From Flavihumibacter rivuli (GTDB lineage Bacteria; Bacteroidota; Bacteroidia; Chitinophagales; Chitinophagaceae), in NCBI RefSeq assembly GCF_018595685.2, contig NZ_CP092334.1, forward strand, positions 1,454,001-1,518,000: 64,000 bases of DNA, read 5' to 3'. The translations under genes and the position numbers were made by a program. The notes beneath the pieces are model-generated. The model was not told where the DNA came from and searched no databases. It was given only the letters and a program-made list of their open reading frames with translations. Below, piece after piece: positions 37,666 to 46,008 of the stretch (position 1 is the first letter of the stretch; each line of letters starts with the position of its first letter).

Positions 37666-38153
37666 TGCTTACGATGCTTCATGGTAGAGGAAGCCACACC
37701 AAAACCTTCGGGCAGCTCAATATCGGAAAGTTCAAGTATGCCTACCTTGATCAGCGCCATATGGTGGATGGTATGCTCAAGGTTATAAGCGATCTCCCGT
37801 TCGAAATTGGAATCAATGGTCAGTGCATCATTGGAATCATCATTATAAGATGCCTCCAGTACCAAAGCTTTGTTAGGACGGTTGAGGTCTGTATAGGTGG
37901 CATTCAACAGCTGGAGGGCAAATTCCTTGTCCGTCTCGATCCTCACATCCCTCTTCCTTTTCTCATAGTTCACGCTGCCGGTCTCGTAACCACTGAGCAG
38001 GCAATGGAACATTTCAATGATGTGACGGGTATGTTGGCCAATAGTAGCCCCTGATAGGTGTTTGGATGGCAGGCAATACTTGCTGTTGTCCAGCAATTGA
38101 AGTGTGGCACTCAACTGGCCAAACACATGTTGAACGGCGTTTCGTAATTGCAT
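37653..38153 (-). CDS. DinB-like four-helix protein, first gene of the ATP-grasp operon
   Basis: 166 residues, all-helical. Possible metal ligands are the His residues in GATIGQHTRHIIEMFHCLLS (near 40) and NLEHTIHHMALIKVGI (near 131). The arrangement is that of DinB-superfamily proteins, which include thiol transferases. It is the promoter-proximal member of a three-gene overlapping unit with a TANGO2-like and an ATP-grasp protein. The assignment rests on the His pattern and helical layout only. Confidence 0.75.
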   Translation of the reverse strand: MQLRNAVQHVFGQLSATLQLLDNSKYCLPSKHLSGATIGQHTRHIIEMFHCLLSGYETGSVNYEKRKRDVRIETDKEFALQLLNATYTDLNRPNKALVLEASYNDDSNDALTIDSNFEREIAYNLEHTIHHMALIKVGILELSDIELPEGFGVASSTMKHRKQCAQ

Positions 38154-38265
38154 TACGGATATACTTATGGTTTACTGGCAAGCACAAAAGCACTTAACCA
38201 TTTTCTAATATAAGGTTTTTCAAAAAACGAAAATCAACAGCCCCGGCCAATCCTTGTTCCAGCCA

Positions 38266-38814
38266 TTATTCCTCAGCAAAAACACTTAGCTGGACCGTCA
38301 CTTTATCGGCCATGCTTAGGCTCTTTCCTCCAACACCAAAATCGCGCCGATTCAAGTCAAAACCGCCTTCGAACAGCCAGCCACCCGCCTGTTTTCTTGC
38401 AAAGAATGGAAAGCGAATCGGCTTACTTACCCCCTTAATGGTCAGCAGGCCTGCGAAAATAAAGGTTCCTTCCTTTGATCCAGCCTGAATGGTGGAGGAA
38501 CGGAGGATAATTTTCGGGAATTGGTCAACATCAAAATATTCAGCCTTCCGCAAATGGCCATCCCGCATGGTATTGCCTGTATTGATAGTGGAAGGTTCGA
38601 TCATCGCATTGAAAACAGAATGCTCCGGCCTGCTGGGATCAAAGACAGCCTTGCCAGATAGCCCCTTTATACTGCCATCCACTGTAAACCCAAAATTCCG
38701 GATGCTGAAGGCAACCCTGGACCGGTTCTCCACCAAATTGAATTCCTGTGCCAGGGCCATACTTGCCATGCCACAAAGGAGCGCTACCAGTACACAATTC
38801 CGGGCAAAAGTCAT
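38266..38814 (-). CDS. YceI-family periplasmic lipid-binding-like protein
   Basis: 182 residues, signal peptide to about residue 22 (MALAQ). The YceI lipocalin-like barrel is clear: RVAFSIRNFGFTVDGSIKGL, DPSRPEHSVFNAMIEPSTIN, MRDGHLRKAEYFDVDQFPKI and FDLNRRDFGVGGKS. Known relatives bind polyprenyl (isoprenoid quinone-like) chains and are induced by base or other stress. The gene lies upstream of the YHS-DoxX pair on the same strand with a 118-base gap. Confidence 0.93.
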   Translation of the reverse strand: MTFARNCVLVALLCGMASMALAQEFNLVENRSRVAFSIRNFGFTVDGSIKGLSGKAVFDPSRPEHSVFNAMIEPSTINTGNTMRDGHLRKAEYFDVDQFPKIILRSSTIQAGSKEGTFIFAGLLTIKGVSKPIRFPFFARKQAGGWLFEGGFDLNRRDFGVGGKSLSMADKVTVQLSVFAEE

Positions 38815-38932
38815 CCTGCAAAAACTATTTCCCAGAGCAACAGCTAAAGAACTGATTTTGTTGTTGCTGAATCAGGTAAAAGACTATTCTGAATAGTATT
38901 TGAGAGAGATGGCAGTGGGTTTATTGGATGCT

Positions 38933-39364
38933 TTATTGTGGCAATTGCCTGGCCTTATTTTTTACAAACAACCTGAGATGTTGGAGTAACCGGTACAGTT
39001 TTTCCCTATCCATGATCAATACTATAAATGCGCAAATAAGGGCAATCAATGCATATATGAACAACCAGGGATCCCCGTCAAAGAAAATACCCAGCCTGGT
39101 AAGATGGGCAACCACCGCACCTAACATTAGCCCCGCAACCATCAATGCTCCCCAAATCATAGTACCAGGCACCAATATCAAAACCCCGGCAATCAACTCA
39201 AGTATCCCTAGCCCAATCCTACCCCATGGTTCTACCCCTAACAGGGAAAACAGTTTAACCGATTGCGGGTGGGCAGTAAACTTAAAGAATAAGGTCTGGA
39301 AAAGGATCAGGGCTGCAATAATCCTTGCCGACCAGTTTACCATTTTAAATTGGAGCTTATTCAT
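38933..39364 (-). CDS. DoxX-family membrane protein
   Basis: 143 residues with four hydrophobic segments. WSARIIAALILFQTLFFKFT, the glycine-rich GIGILELIAGVLILV-like stretch and GALMVAGLMLGAVVAHLTRL are typical of DoxX/DoxD-like small inner-membrane proteins, which have been tied to redox and thiosulfate or stress roles. It overlaps the upstream YHS gene by 4 bases (ATGA), so the two are translationally coupled. Confidence 0.85.
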   Translation of the reverse strand: MNKLQFKMVNWSARIIAALILFQTLFFKFTAHPQSVKLFSLLGVEPWGRIGLGILELIAGVLILVPGTMIWGALMVAGLMLGAVVAHLTRLGIFFDGDPWLFIYALIALICAFIVLIMDREKLYRLLQHLRLFVKNKARQLPQ

Positions 39365-39834
39365 AACTTACTTTTCTTGTTGATTATCGAAGTCCAATTG
39401 CGTTCAGCCTGGGCTTTTAAACGGGATTCATCCTTATTCCAACTCACCAGTGTATTATTGAAAAACTTATTGTAAAAAAGGTACAATTTTCCATTGATGA
39501 TCTTGAAAGTCTCCGGGTCTACTGGCACCTTATCCCCGGATTTTCCCATTGCATAAGCACACCATCCCCCGTAGGCAGGAAGGTATTGTTGCGGGGATTT
39601 CCTGAATAATTCCAAATTGCCTGTTGAGGAAAAATAATAGGTAGCCCCATTATAAGAGAGTTTTATGGACCCATCTCCCTTTACTGCCCTGTTTTGTTGT
39701 TGATAGGCAACAGCATCATAACCATCCAGGGCAATGCCATCGTGGAGGTTCAACAATTGAGGGGAAACAGGCTGGGCGTCTGTTTCTTCCAATACCACCA
39801 TGAATAAAGCGAAAAGAAGTAATATATGCTTCAT
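39361..39834 (-). CDS. Exported YHS-domain protein
   Basis: 157 residues, signal peptide to about residue 20 (TDAQ). The YHS core is DGYDAVAYQQQNRAVKGDGS and YNGATYYFSSTGNLELFRKS, then YLPAYGGWCAYAMGKSGDKV with a Cys that is the place of selenocysteine in some relatives; here it is an ordinary Cys codon and no in-frame TGA is needed. The YHS domain is thought to bind metals. The gene is coupled to the DoxX gene and has a TAnnTTTG element 19 bases upstream. Confidence 0.88.
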   Translation of the reverse strand: MKHILLLFALFMVVLEETDAQPVSPQLLNLHDGIALDGYDAVAYQQQNRAVKGDGSIKLSYNGATYYFSSTGNLELFRKSPQQYLPAYGGWCAYAMGKSGDKVPVDPETFKIINGKLYLFYNKFFNNTLVSWNKDESRLKAQAERNWTSIINKKSKL

Positions 39835-39852
39835 GAATCTTGATTATGAAAC

Positions 39853-39860
39853 CAAAGCTA
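39853..39860 (-). promoter_or_regulatory. Bacteroidota -7 element before the YHS-DoxX operon
   Basis: TAGCTTTG on the minus strand, exact TAnnTTTG match, 19 bases upstream of the YHS ATG, in the 54-base gap behind the Crp/Fnr gene. Confidence 0.5.
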
Positions 39861-39888
39861 TTGATGAAGCATAAGTGCGGATGGTCAG

Positions 39889-40584
39889 CTAGCTGACATT
39901 TGCCAGTTTTTGCAGCTCCTTAACGTTATAAACATGGATGAGCCCCTTTTCTATTCTGATCCATTGCATGGTGGCCCAATCATTTAATAGGGTCGTTACA
40001 GTTTGGCGGGAGGACCCGATCAGTTGTGCCATATCCTCGTGGGTCAGGAAATGTTCTATAACCAATTCATTTTCCCCTCCTGGTGATTTTATTGGCATCA
40101 TCAAAAGGAAATTAGCCAGGCGGGAAGGGACATCCCTGCGTAACAGGTTCAAAAGCCTGTTCTCAACCTGCTTCAGCTGATGTCCGACCTGTTTGGAAAA
40201 ACGCAAAGCAATATTGGGTTTCTTTTCCAACAACTTTTCAAAGTCGTGGATATTAAAGGCACATAAACTTACATCAGATTTATAGGCTCGTGCGAACTCG
40301 CCATTCAGGTTGGTCCTTTCAAGGGTAATCTGTCCAAACACTTCACCCTTATAGATGATCTCCTTCACCACTTCCTTGCCGGAATCATCAATATACCCAA
40401 GCTTAATACAGCCTTGTTTCAGGAAATACAATTTATTATGGAAATGGGAATCAAAGTACAAATACTCATCCTTCCTGGCCTCAACAAAGCGATGGATAAT
40501 GTTCAACTCTTCATATTCCTCATCACTGATATGGGACCAGAGATCATAATTCCGGATCAATAGCAGATGTTGATCAACCGTCAT
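39889..40584 (-). CDS. Crp/Fnr-family transcriptional regulator
   Basis: 231 residues. The N-terminal cyclic-nucleotide-binding barrel (YLYFDSHFHNKLYFLKQGCI, IYKGEVFGQITLERTNLNGE) is joined by a long dimer helix to a C-terminal winged helix, where LTHEDMAQLIGSSRQTVTTL is the recognition helix-turn-helix. No Fe-S-type Cys cluster is visible at the N-terminus, so it is not a classical oxygen-sensing FNR. It lies in front of the YHS-DoxX and YceI genes and may regulate them; this is a positional inference. Confidence 0.93.
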   Translation of the reverse strand: MTVDQHLLLIRNYDLWSHISDEEYEELNIIHRFVEARKDEYLYFDSHFHNKLYFLKQGCIKLGYIDDSGKEVVKEIIYKGEVFGQITLERTNLNGEFARAYKSDVSLCAFNIHDFEKLLEKKPNIALRFSKQVGHQLKQVENRLLNLLRRDVPSRLANFLLMMPIKSPGGENELVIEHFLTHEDMAQLIGSSRQTVTTLLNDWATMQWIRIEKGLIHVYNVKELQKLANVS

Positions 40585-40726
40585 CGAGGCTTTATTTGAT
40601 TCAATTTACACCATTTGGCAAAATTCTGCAGAAGTCTAACCCCACCTAAATCCCAATAGTTTCGGTCCTGAACGATTTGTTGTGAATTCCACCAATTCTT
40701 CTAGATTTACAAAAATTATTGATTGC

Positions 40727-41503
40727 ATGCAGGTACCTACTATGGCTGAACTGATGGCAAGCGGCGAGACCCCTGAAGTACTGTTCTGGGTGGGCTGCGC
40801 CGGCAGTTTCGATCAACGTGCCCAAAAAATAACGAAAGCATTTGCCCATATCCTGAATACAGTTGGCGTAAAGTTTGCCATCCTGGGAAAAGAAGAGATG
40901 TGTACGGGCGATCCCGTACGCAGGGCAGGGAATGAATTCATGTTCCAAATGATGGCCTACCAGAATATCCAGATCCTGAATGGCTACGGTATCAAGAAGA
41001 TCGTGACCACCTGTCCCCACTGCTTCAATACCCTTAAGAACGAATACCCTGAATTGGGAGGGACTTATGAAGTTATCCACCACGCCACTTACCTGCAGCA
41101 GCTCATTGATGAGGGCCGCATCAAACTCAAGGATGGCGGCAGTTTCAAGGGAAGGAAGATCACCTTCCACGATAGCTGTTACCTGGGAAGGGCCAATAAT
41201 ATTTATGAAGCACCCCGCAAGGTACTGGAAGCCCTGGATGCAGAACTGGTAGAGATGAAGCGCTGCAGGGCCAATGGCCTTTGCTGTGGTGCGGGTGGTG
41301 CCCAGATGTTCAAGGAGGAAGAAAAAGGAAGCACCCGTGTGAACTGGGAAAGAACCAATGAGGCCCTGGAAACAGGCGCCAGTGTGGTTGCTTCGGCCTG
41401 TCCTTTCTGCAATACCATGATGACCGATGGCATCAAGACCAAAGAGAAGGAAGACAGTGTACAGGTGCTCGATATTGCTGAAATGATCGCCGCGAATCTT
41501 TGA
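40727..41503 (+). CDS. CCG-domain Fe-S protein (heterodisulfide-reductase subunit B / LutA-like)
   Basis: 258 residues from the ATG at 40727; the frame opens at 40682 without conserved sequence. Two CCG-type modules are present: VGCAGSFDQRAQKI with EEMCTGDPVRRAGNEF and TTCPHCFNTLKNEYP, then FHDSCYLGRAN, RANGLCCGAGGAQMFKEEEK and SACPFCNTMMTDG. Such proteins shuttle electrons in lactate, glycolate or other oxidation systems, usually with an FAD or Fe-S partner. No partner is adjacent, although a related domain is fused in the dehydrogenase at 13964. Confidence 0.9.
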   Translation: MQVPTMAELMASGETPEVLFWVGCAGSFDQRAQKITKAFAHILNTVGVKFAILGKEEMCTGDPVRRAGNEFMFQMMAYQNIQILNGYGIKKIVTTCPHCFNTLKNEYPELGGTYEVIHHATYLQQLIDEGRIKLKDGGSFKGRKITFHDSCYLGRANNIYEAPRKVLEALDAELVEMKRCRANGLCCGAGGAQMFKEEEKGSTRVNWERTNEALETGASVVASACPFCNTMMTDGIKTKEKEDSVQVLDIAEMIAANL

Positions 41504-41524
41504 TCAGTATTCCCCATGTATAAA

Positions 41525-41555
41525 ATAAAAAAGGTCCCACCCGGACCTTTTTTTA
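41525..41555. terminator. Bidirectional terminator between the Fe-S protein and antiporter genes
   Basis: 11-bp stem AAAAAAGGTCC / GGACCTTTTTT with loop CACCC; A- and T-rich on either side, between converging genes. Confidence 0.9.
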
Positions 41556-41582
41556 TTGGAAGCCATCACCGGTTGGCCAGTA

Positions 41583-42635
41583 TTAGGGGACCAGCATCAA
41601 CTGCAAATAGGTTAAGAAGATCACGACAAGTACCACACCCTGAAGTATGGTGGTCCTGCCTGTACTCAATGACATCACCAATACAAAAAGGGAGAGGATG
41701 AACAGGACCATCAATTCTGGTGATATGCCCAAAGACAATGGAAGTCCGGTAAACAGGGAAACAAAGGCAACGGCAGGGATCGTCAGGCCCGTTGTTGCAA
41801 GTGCCGACCCAATAGAGAGGTTGAGGCTCTGCTGCAATTGATTGTTTCGTGCAGCCTTGACTGCAGCGATGCCTTCCGGTAATAATATTACCGTTGCAAT
41901 GATCACACCGGCAAGCTCCCTCGGGGCGCCTACTTCATCAATGAATTTCTCCAACTCAGGTGCCAGTGACTCCGCCAGCAAGACCACTACCAGCAGGTTA
42001 ACAGGCAATAAGACCAGGCTCCTGATCGCAGTGCGCTTATCGGGACGTTCATGAATTTCCTGGTTTGCATTACCACTTACGAAATCATCGCGGTGCTTGA
42101 TATTCTGGACAAAAAGGAAAGCTCCATACAATACCAGGGTTATGATGGCTACAAACAACAATTGTTGCCCGTTGTAAAAAGGTCCGGGAATGGATTGCGT
42201 GAAATTGGGAAGGATAAAGGTAAGCACAGAAATAGCGACCAATACCGTGAGCGCAGACCGCACCCCTTGCAAGGAAAAGACCTGGTCGCGGTGTTTCCAG
42301 CCCCCAACCAAAACAGACAAACCCACCAATCCATTTAAAATGATCATGACAGCGGAGAAAACGGTATCCCTGGCCAATCCGGCCTGGTATTGACCACCTT
42401 CGAACATCAGGGAAATAATGATGGACACTTCAATGATGGTCACCGACAAAGCCAGCACCAAAGCACCATAAGGCTCCCCTACCCTTTGCGAAATGATCTC
42501 CGCATGATGGACCGCATCCATTACAGCAGCAAGCAATGCCAATACTGCGAGAACAAGCAGTACCGGAGAATGGAAACTTTGATTCAGGAAAAAAATGATC
42601 CAGGCCAGTATCGGGATGGCAAAATGCTTGATCAT
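41583..42635 (-). CDS. CaCA-family cation/proton antiporter (ChaA type)
   Basis: 350 residues from the ATG at 42635; an upstream start at 42674 adds 13 unconserved residues. About eleven hydrophobic segments. The two alpha-repeat motifs are present: VGEPYGALVLALSVTIIEVS and APRELAGVIIATVILLPEGI, each with the acidic residue for cation binding. ChaA-like antiporters export Ca2+, Na+ or K+ in exchange for protons. A MarR gene lies upstream on the same strand, 75 bases away. Confidence 0.93.
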   Translation of the reverse strand: MIKHFAIPILAWIIFFLNQSFHSPVLLVLAVLALLAAVMDAVHHAEIISQRVGEPYGALVLALSVTIIEVSIIISLMFEGGQYQAGLARDTVFSAVMIILNGLVGLSVLVGGWKHRDQVFSLQGVRSALTVLVAISVLTFILPNFTQSIPGPFYNGQQLLFVAIITLVLYGAFLFVQNIKHRDDFVSGNANQEIHERPDKRTAIRSLVLLPVNLLVVVLLAESLAPELEKFIDEVGAPRELAGVIIATVILLPEGIAAVKAARNNQLQQSLNLSIGSALATTGLTIPAVAFVSLFTGLPLSLGISPELMVLFILSLFVLVMSLSTGRTTILQGVVLVVIFLTYLQLMLVP

Positions 42636-42710
42636 ACGATGGGGGATATTTCTGTATGGAAGTAATATTAACAAAATACCACATACAAAATATCCTATCG
42701 GACCATTTAC

Positions 42711-43352
42711 TCATTCACCCTTACCCTGCATCAGTTCGCTGACCTGAAGGATCTGGTGGCGACGGCTATGGTATTGGTCCAATTTATCCAGCAGCCGGAA
42801 AAGGGTTTGCTGTTCTGAGGGTTGAAGCGCTGCCAGGGCATCTTCCACTTCCGATAAATGCTGGAAGGCTTTCACCAGCTGCTGCCGGCCCTTGGCACTA
42901 ATGGTAATGTAAGAAGAACGGGCATCATCGGGATTCTTCTTCTCCAGGACGAGGCCATCCCTTTTCATCCGCTTCAGGAGCTCACTCCCGGTAGGGATCT
43001 CGATCAGGCATTGTTTCAGGAGTTGGGTCTTGGTAGCCTTAGGGAGGTACAAAAGGGTAGCCAGTACAATGAATTCATCCTCACTCATGCCTGCCGCTTT
43101 CATCTGTGGCTTCGACAGTTGGTGCACAAAGCGTTCCAGCCTTCCCAGCATGATGGCGGACCTCACCGACAACCCCATTCCTTCATACCCTGCAGGGTAT
43201 CCTTGTTCATTGGTCTCAAAAGAAGCTGAGGCCTGCTTGTTCTCCTTTCCAAGCCCGGGCTGTTCCCTGATCAGCCAAACGCCAAAGGCCGTGGCATCAG
43301 GGATACCCCCTTCGGCCAGGTAACGCTGCCATATGTGCTCCATTGCTGACAT
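42711..43352 (-). CDS. MarR-family transcriptional regulator
   Basis: 213 residues, with about 60 extra N-terminal residues before the winged-helix domain. The MarR core includes EFIVLATLLYLPKATKTQLL, IPTGSELLKRMKRDGLVLEK and KNPDDARSSYITISAKGRQQ (wing with conserved DxR). It is divergent from a TonB receptor. The shared 101-base region (to the receptor ATG at 43454) carries two identical 12-bp palindromes that are good candidates for its operators. Confidence 0.92.
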   Translation of the reverse strand: MSAMEHIWQRYLAEGGIPDATAFGVWLIREQPGLGKENKQASASFETNEQGYPAGYEGMGLSVRSAIMLGRLERFVHQLSKPQMKAAGMSEDEFIVLATLLYLPKATKTQLLKQCLIEIPTGSELLKRMKRDGLVLEKKNPDDARSSYITISAKGRQQLVKAFQHLSEVEDALAALQPSEQQTLFRLLDKLDQYHSRRHQILQVSELMQGKGE

Positions 43353-43372
43353 GAGGTAAAAATAGCAATTAA

Positions 43373-43405
43373 TTCAATATTGAAATTTTTTATTTCAATA
43401 TTGAA
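43373..43405. promoter_or_regulatory. Twin palindromic operators (probable MarR sites)
   Basis: TTCAATATTGAA occurs exactly at 43373-43384 and again at 43394-43405. Each copy is a perfect 12-bp palindrome, and their centres are 21 bp apart, two turns of the helix, so two dimers would bind on one face. They lie just in front of the receptor's -7 element and close to the start of the marR-type gene. Confidence 0.75.
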
Positions 43406-43412
43406 CTTTATA

Positions 43413-43420
43413 TAACTTTG
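43413..43420 (+). promoter_or_regulatory. -7 element of the TonB receptor gene
   Basis: TAACTTTG, exact TAnnTTTG match, 34 bases upstream of the ATG at 43454. The upstream half of this promoter coincides with the twin palindromes, so bound regulator should block it. It also rules out the earlier in-frame ATG at 43430 only weakly. Confidence 0.65.
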
Positions 43421-43453
43421 CCTGTTCCTATGTGTAACAAACCAAATTGCATT

Positions 43454-45907
43454 ATGATCAATCGATTATTGAAAAAATGGATGCTTACCCTGGTCGGGAA
43501 TATCCTGACCCTGGCACTGGTTGCCCAGACAGGGAGCATAAGTGGGACCGTGATCGACAAGAATACCCTCCAGCCATTGGCAGGGGTAAGCCTTATCCTG
43601 CAACCCGGCAATACTGGCCAAACCTCATCCGACAAAGGAACCTTCCGATTCGATGGCATCACACCGGGCACCTATTCCATCGCCCTGACCGCCATCGGCT
43701 ACCAGTCGAGGACCTTACCCAACCTGGTGATTACCACGGGAAACGAACAAACCCTAACCATAGAACTTGAAGCCAGTGCCTCTACCCTCACAGGCGTGGT
43801 GGTCAGTGGCAGGAAAAATACAGCCCGTGCCACCAGCCTGGAAAGTCCATTGAGCATCCAGCGGCTGACCACGGAAGACATCAAGGCCAACCCCGGTGGA
43901 AATTTTGACATCAGCAAAGTGATCCAATCCCTTCCCGGCGTTGGCGGTGGTGTTGGCGGCGGCGGCTTCCGCAACGATATCATCATCAGGGGTGGCGCAC
44001 CCAGCGAGAATGTGTTTTACCTGGATGGTATTGAAGTACCCATTATCAACCACTTCAGCACCCAGGGCAGCGGTGGTGGTCCACAAGGTATCCTGAACGT
44101 AAGCTTTATTGAAGATGTAAAGCTGAGCAGTTCGGCTTTTGATGCCCGTTATGATAACGCACTGAGCAGCGTATTCCAGTTCAAACAGAAGAATGGTAAC
44201 AGCAAGAGGCTACAGGGCAATATCCGCCTGAGTGGTACCGAACTGGCAGCCACCTTTGACGGCCCCATCAGCCCTAAAACCACTTTCCTGGCCAGCGCCA
44301 GGAGGTCCTACCTTGATTTCCTCTTCAAAACCCTCGACCTTCCCATCAGGCCCAATTACTGGGATTTCCAGTTCAAGACCACTACGAAACTGAATGATAA
44401 AATGACGCTCAACTTCCTGGGCGTGGGGGCTATTGATGAATTCCGTTTTGCCGCACCCAAGGAAGCAACACCGGAAAAGCTCTATGCCATCAATAGCAGC
44501 CCGATCATCAACCAGTGGACCTATACCATCGGTGCCTCACTGCGTCGCCTGACCGAAAACGGCTATTGGAACCTTTCACTAAGCAGGAACACCCTTGATA
44601 ACCAGTCGGACAAGTATGAGGACAATGAGGATCCCAAACCGAGTGAAAGGACCCTGCTGATCAAAAGCCGGGAAACGGAGAACAAATTTCGCTTCGATGT
44701 GACCAATAACATTAATGGCTGGAAGCTCAGCTATGGTGCTTCACTCCAGTACATCCAGTTCGATAATGAATTCTTCCAGCGCTTCCGTCCCCAGCTGACC
44801 GACGAGAATGGCAATATCATCCAGGAAGCCGAAACCCTGACGAGCCTCACAGATGAATCCTTCCTTCGCTATGGCGCTTTTGTACAGGCCGGCAAAAGGG
44901 TATTGAACGATAGGCTGGCCCTGAGTGCAGGGATCCGCGTGGACGCCAACAACCTGGAAAATGGAGAATCCAATCCCTTCCAGCAGTTCAGCCCGCGCAT
45001 CAGCGCTTCCTATGCCCTTACCGAGAAATGGAATATCAGCGCCAGTTATGGGTTATACTACCGGTTGCCCAGCTATACCCAGCTCTTTTACCAGAACCTG
45101 CTCAATAGTTCTATCATCCTGAATCCCGGAGATTATATCCGCAGCAGCCATTGGGTGGCCGGGCTGGAGTTCCTGCCTAGCAGCACTACGAGGTTTACAC
45201 TGGAAGGCTTCTACAAGAAATACAGCAATTACCCGGTGAGTGTGTTGGATGGCATCAGCCTGGCCAATAAGGGAACAGAGTTTGGGGCGATCGGCAACGA
45301 GCCGGTGACGCAGGATGGAAAGGGCCGGGCCTATGGTTTCGAGTTCTTTGCCCAGCAAAAACTTACCAGGCGATTCTTTGGTATCCTAAGCTATACTTTC
45401 TATCGTTCTGAATTTACGGATATCAGTGACCGTTATATCAGGTCAAGCTGGGACAACCGTCATTTACTGAGCACCACACTCGGGTATAAATTCAACCGCA
45501 ACTGGGAATTGGGATTGAAATTCCGCTACCAGGGAGCAGCCCCCTATACCCCCTTCGATATGCCAGCCAGCCAGTTGAATTACCTGACATTGGGCACCGG
45601 GGTACTGGATTACACCAATACCAATACGTTGGAGTTGCCTGCCTTTCATGCCAGCGATATCCGCATCGATAAAAAATGGAACCTGAGAAGGTTTACCCTT
45701 GACCTCTACCTTGATATCCAGAACTGGTACAATTCACAGAACCCAGGACTACCCCAGTACACCTTCAGGAGAAATGCAGACAATACTGCTTTCGTGACCA
45801 CAGACGGTCAGCCCATCCAGCAGAACGGGAGCAATGCCATACCAGTGATCCTGCCCAATGATGAATCCAGGGTCCTGCCAACGATCGGCTTTATTATTGA
45901 ATTCTAG
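43454..45907 (+). CDS. TonB-dependent outer-membrane receptor
   Basis: 817 residues from the ATG at 43454 (signal peptide to ALVAQ). Order: carboxypeptidase-D-like domain (GSISGTVIDKNTLQPLAGVS), plug with the typical KVIQSLPGVGGGVGGGGFRN and RGGAPSENVFYLDGIEVPII, then a beta-barrel ending in TIGFIIEF with a terminal Phe. A substrate cannot be named; such receptors divergent from MarR regulators may take up small aromatic or metal-linked ligands, but this is speculation. The plug has a GGG-rich loop. Confidence 0.93.
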   Translation: MINRLLKKWMLTLVGNILTLALVAQTGSISGTVIDKNTLQPLAGVSLILQPGNTGQTSSDKGTFRFDGITPGTYSIALTAIGYQSRTLPNLVITTGNEQTLTIELEASASTLTGVVVSGRKNTARATSLESPLSIQRLTTEDIKANPGGNFDISKVIQSLPGVGGGVGGGGFRNDIIIRGGAPSENVFYLDGIEVPIINHFSTQGSGGGPQGILNVSFIEDVKLSSSAFDARYDNALSSVFQFKQKNGNSKRLQGNIRLSGTELAATFDGPISPKTTFLASARRSYLDFLFKTLDLPIRPNYWDFQFKTTTKLNDKMTLNFLGVGAIDEFRFAAPKEATPEKLYAINSSPIINQWTYTIGASLRRLTENGYWNLSLSRNTLDNQSDKYEDNEDPKPSERTLLIKSRETENKFRFDVTNNINGWKLSYGASLQYIQFDNEFFQRFRPQLTDENGNIIQEAETLTSLTDESFLRYGAFVQAGKRVLNDRLALSAGIRVDANNLENGESNPFQQFSPRISASYALTEKWNISASYGLYYRLPSYTQLFYQNLLNSSIILNPGDYIRSSHWVAGLEFLPSSTTRFTLEGFYKKYSNYPVSVLDGISLANKGTEFGAIGNEPVTQDGKGRAYGFEFFAQQKLTRRFFGILSYTFYRSEFTDISDRYIRSSWDNRHLLSTTLGYKFNRNWELGLKFRYQGAAPYTPFDMPASQLNYLTLGTGVLDYTNTNTLELPAFHASDIRIDKKWNLRRFTLDLYLDIQNWYNSQNPGLPQYTFRRNADNTAFVTTDGQPIQQNGSNAIPVILPNDESRVLPTIGFIIEF

Positions 45908-46008
45908 TTGGTAGAAAACGGATTTGAAACAATCTTGAAATGGCCATGATGGACAAGTATGGCACTGATTAAGTAAATTGTCCATCAACTATGGTCCCCC
46001 ATCTATTC

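Noticed and set aside
38928..39383. Plus-strand frame opposite the DoxX gene
   Set aside because: It is antisense to a clear DoxX gene that overlaps its YHS partner; the plus-strand protein has no domain features.
39361..39834. YHS protein as a selenoprotein
   Set aside because: The key position is an ordinary Cys codon and the frame needs no TGA read-through.
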